A stretch of DNA of 64,000 nt, taken from the NCBI GenBank assembly GCA_018389105.1, contig JACATO010000059.1, positions 930,001 through 994,000 of the forward strand. Reading direction: 5' to 3'. This stretch comes from Nautilus pompilius (taxonomy: Eukaryota; Mollusca; Cephalopoda; Nautilida; Nautilidae). This document shows, piece by piece, positions 61,701-64,000 of this stretch (positions within the stretch are counted from its first letter, which is position 1; each line of letters begins with the position of its first letter). The notes under the pieces were generated by a model, which was given only the letters and a program-made list of their open reading frames with translations, did not search any database and was not told where the DNA came from. The translations under genes were made by a program, and so were the position numbers.

Positions 61701-64000
61701 CAGATCACCAGGAAAAGTAGGGCTTTTTTTTTTTAGTTTTTTTTTTAGAATTTAAAAAAAAATATCTTCTAACGTGTAACAGATCTGCATTGTGAAGGCC
61801 ACTAGACAGTGTAATGGTGAGGAAGGATAATCAACACCATAGCAGTATTTGCATACGTACAAAGCTGACTGAAAATAGACCCCTGGACAGCTGTGAAACT
61901 CCAACTACTGCTTGGAAGTAGCAGGTACCTGGAAGAGGCCAGAGTGACTGAACTATAGTTGGGGTGAATCCCCTTGTCGCCATGAGCCCAAGCTTTCTCT
62001 GTTGATCTGTCATCTATGCAATTTAACTTATTTAATTTATTTATTATTTCTGCCATCACCCCTTGACCATATCATACGATACACTATGCTATTCCTGGAC
62101 TATCTTTGCTACCTCCTCAACTCTTATCATCTCAGTGTTAAATTTCAAAAAAAAACATCGTCAGCAAAAATTTCTACAATAATCTCGTTAGTCATATATT
62201 TGGCTAATGCCTTCACATTGCTGACTTACTGTACATAAATATTTAATTTTGGATGATGCTAGATCAGAAAGCCATTATAATTTATACAAGGGATTTTAGT
62301 ATTTGTATTTAGTTATTACTAAAAAAATTATTATTTTACTACTAACTGGCCAAATAGTAACTTTTTCAGTCAGTGTTTATTGCATTTTGTTGACAACTGA
62401 AGAACATGTTTACAAACTGGTTTAACAAGTGTATTGCTAATGGACTCTGTTCAGGTATTGATAGCTCTATACCTGAACTAGTTTGCTTATCATTCATATA
62501 TGGCACCTTGTATTTCTTTTTTTATTGTATGACCTCTCCTGGTCAATAGATCTATTTGTGGAGATGCAGAACAAAATGAAACACTCATTTCCTTTTGGCA
62601 ATAGTGTTGTGGATTAACTCCTGTACCGTCTGTATTGATTTGCAGTAGATGTATGTTGTGTACTTTGAATATTTTTATTGGTAGATCTTTACAATCCTAT
62701 CTTTGTTATGCTGATTTAACAACAATAGCATAAAAAAATACAAAAACATAAAACTTTATATCAATCCCATGCTGCATGTTTGATTGATTCTTGTCTGATT
62801 CAGGAGGCCTGGCTACCTGTGATTTAAGGCTTAGATGTCGACTCTATAGAGTGGTCACTTAAAGCAGCTTGGACTGTATGTCTGAAACTTATTTTTATTT
62901 AATGACAGTGCGTGTACCAAAGTTATTAGAACTTCTGCATAATAGACAGAAATAAAACTTTAGTAATCAACTATTGAAGATACTACATTGTTCTTGTTGT
63001 GTCTATAAACTGAGAGGTTGTAATTGCACATCTACCAGCTAAACCCAACCTGTGCGATCACCTGCCGCAGAAATCATCTGCCAATTTCAGACTCATGGAT
63101 TTTTTAAAAAGATAAATAAAGTTAGCAAAATCACCGAGGTGAAACTAGTTAGAAACAGAGATTTTTTTAGTGTATAATAACATACTTTTTATTCTAAGCT
63201 TTTAGCTTGTTGATGTAATAACTCCAATGTGAGAAATGTTTGAAGATATTGCTAGGTTCTTGGCTATTTCCTCTTTTTCTTAATGCAAAAATTCACCACA
63301 TTAATTCAGTATTTGAAAAGACAGTCTTTAAGATACCTGCCTACAGTGAATACACCTGTATTTGCTAAAATTAAAACAAATTTGTTGCTACCTGTAAGCT
63401 GCTTTAATGGGGAGTTATGAAGTTCATTTATGGTTTTCTTTTCATTTTAAATCTAAACGAGTTTTAAGTTTTATATTTATTTAGTGCTTAATAATAAATA
63501 ATATCAAGGTATTTGTCCAATTTTTGAATTATAGGTAATAACAACTAGCAACATTTTGAGAATCCATCCTTAATTGTTTGGTGAACAGAGACTAAAAGAT
63601 TCTTGGGATTAAATTTTTTAGTATAATAGCACAAGGTGTCACAGGATTGCATTGTTTGAAATATTCATGTACTTCACACCCCTCAGCCAGACCTTAGCAT
63701 GCATTGAGAAACCCTGGCTGACAGCAGAGGCACTAAGCAGTGAAATATGTATAGAAAGATTTAGAGAAAACAAAATATCATTTGATCTGCCTTATCTCTC
63801 TTTGAAATTTTCCTTTTTTATGTCAATTTAATGGTTGGACCTCAGATTCATTTATAAACTTTAAGAAAGCGCATTGTATAAAATGCATACACAATACTTG
63901 CCAGAATTATTTGATAACTTTAAAAATGTGCTCATGGGCAAAGTTTCTACAGAAAAAAATTAAAAATTTTTCAGTTACTGAAAACATTCAATTCTCTGGG
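58769..64000. other. No supported gene; AT-rich to the window end
   Basis: There are only short open frames and simple repeats. A GC-richer island at about 61795-62000 (with a - strand open frame, 62059-61802) looks like an old repeat fragment but has no recognisable ends or motifs. Confidence 0.45.

Noticed and set aside
1-64000. CRISPR arrays, operons, rRNA genes, bacterial promoters
   Set aside because: Nothing in the window fits them, and the sequence has the character of an animal nuclear genome.

Overview
The window is AT-rich, intron-like animal DNA: there are no long open genes, there are many microsatellites and A/T homopolymer runs, and decayed DNA transposons are common. The best-preserved repeat is a mariner family whose encoded protein resembles the 'GVQW3-like' proteins that fill predicted octopus proteomes. 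Together with a tRNA-derived SINE-like unit and abundant Tc1, hAT and piggyBac remnants, this makes a coleoid cephalopod (octopus-like) my best guess. That is an inference, not something I could test.

Genes. No complete gene is visible. On the + strand I find short reading frames bounded by splice-site-like sequence. A left-hand set (1374-1444, 1699-1746, 2658-2727, terminal exon 11762-11853 followed by AATAAA) keeps codon phase across every junction and may be the 3' end of one gene. A second set (27331-27528 with a good start context, 52803-53151, 57781-57858) may belong to one long + strand gene that leaves the window on the right. A separate terminal-exon-like frame with a CBS-like motif and AATAAA lies at 28317-28429. 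A 45-nt exon-like segment with stops in all frames lies at 47718-47762. None of the encoded proteins could be named.

Mobile elements from left to right: ZMYM-type hAT fossil (7469-8170), mariner copy 1 (8338-9655), a 100-bp hAT-type MITE with a perfect 8-bp target duplication (9929-10028), an internally deleted piggyBac flanked by TTAA (12171-13287), a SINE-like unit (15300-15377), mariner copy 2 lacking one end (33561-34842), a Tc1 fossil (36010-36800), a GTF2IRD2-type hAT fossil (38250-39230), a Tc1 fossil with a TTAA MITE beside it (44450-45223), a Tc1 fossil (46130-46720), a Tc1 fossil with inverted ends (53417-54492), and mariner copy 3 with both ends (55960-57286). All transposases are broken.

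Nine of the ten coding transposon remnants lie on the - strand, antisense to the inferred + strand exons, as expected if most of the window is intron of + strand gene(s). The remaining sequence shows nothing I can assign beyond simple repeats and a few unexplained repeat-like or GC-richer islands.
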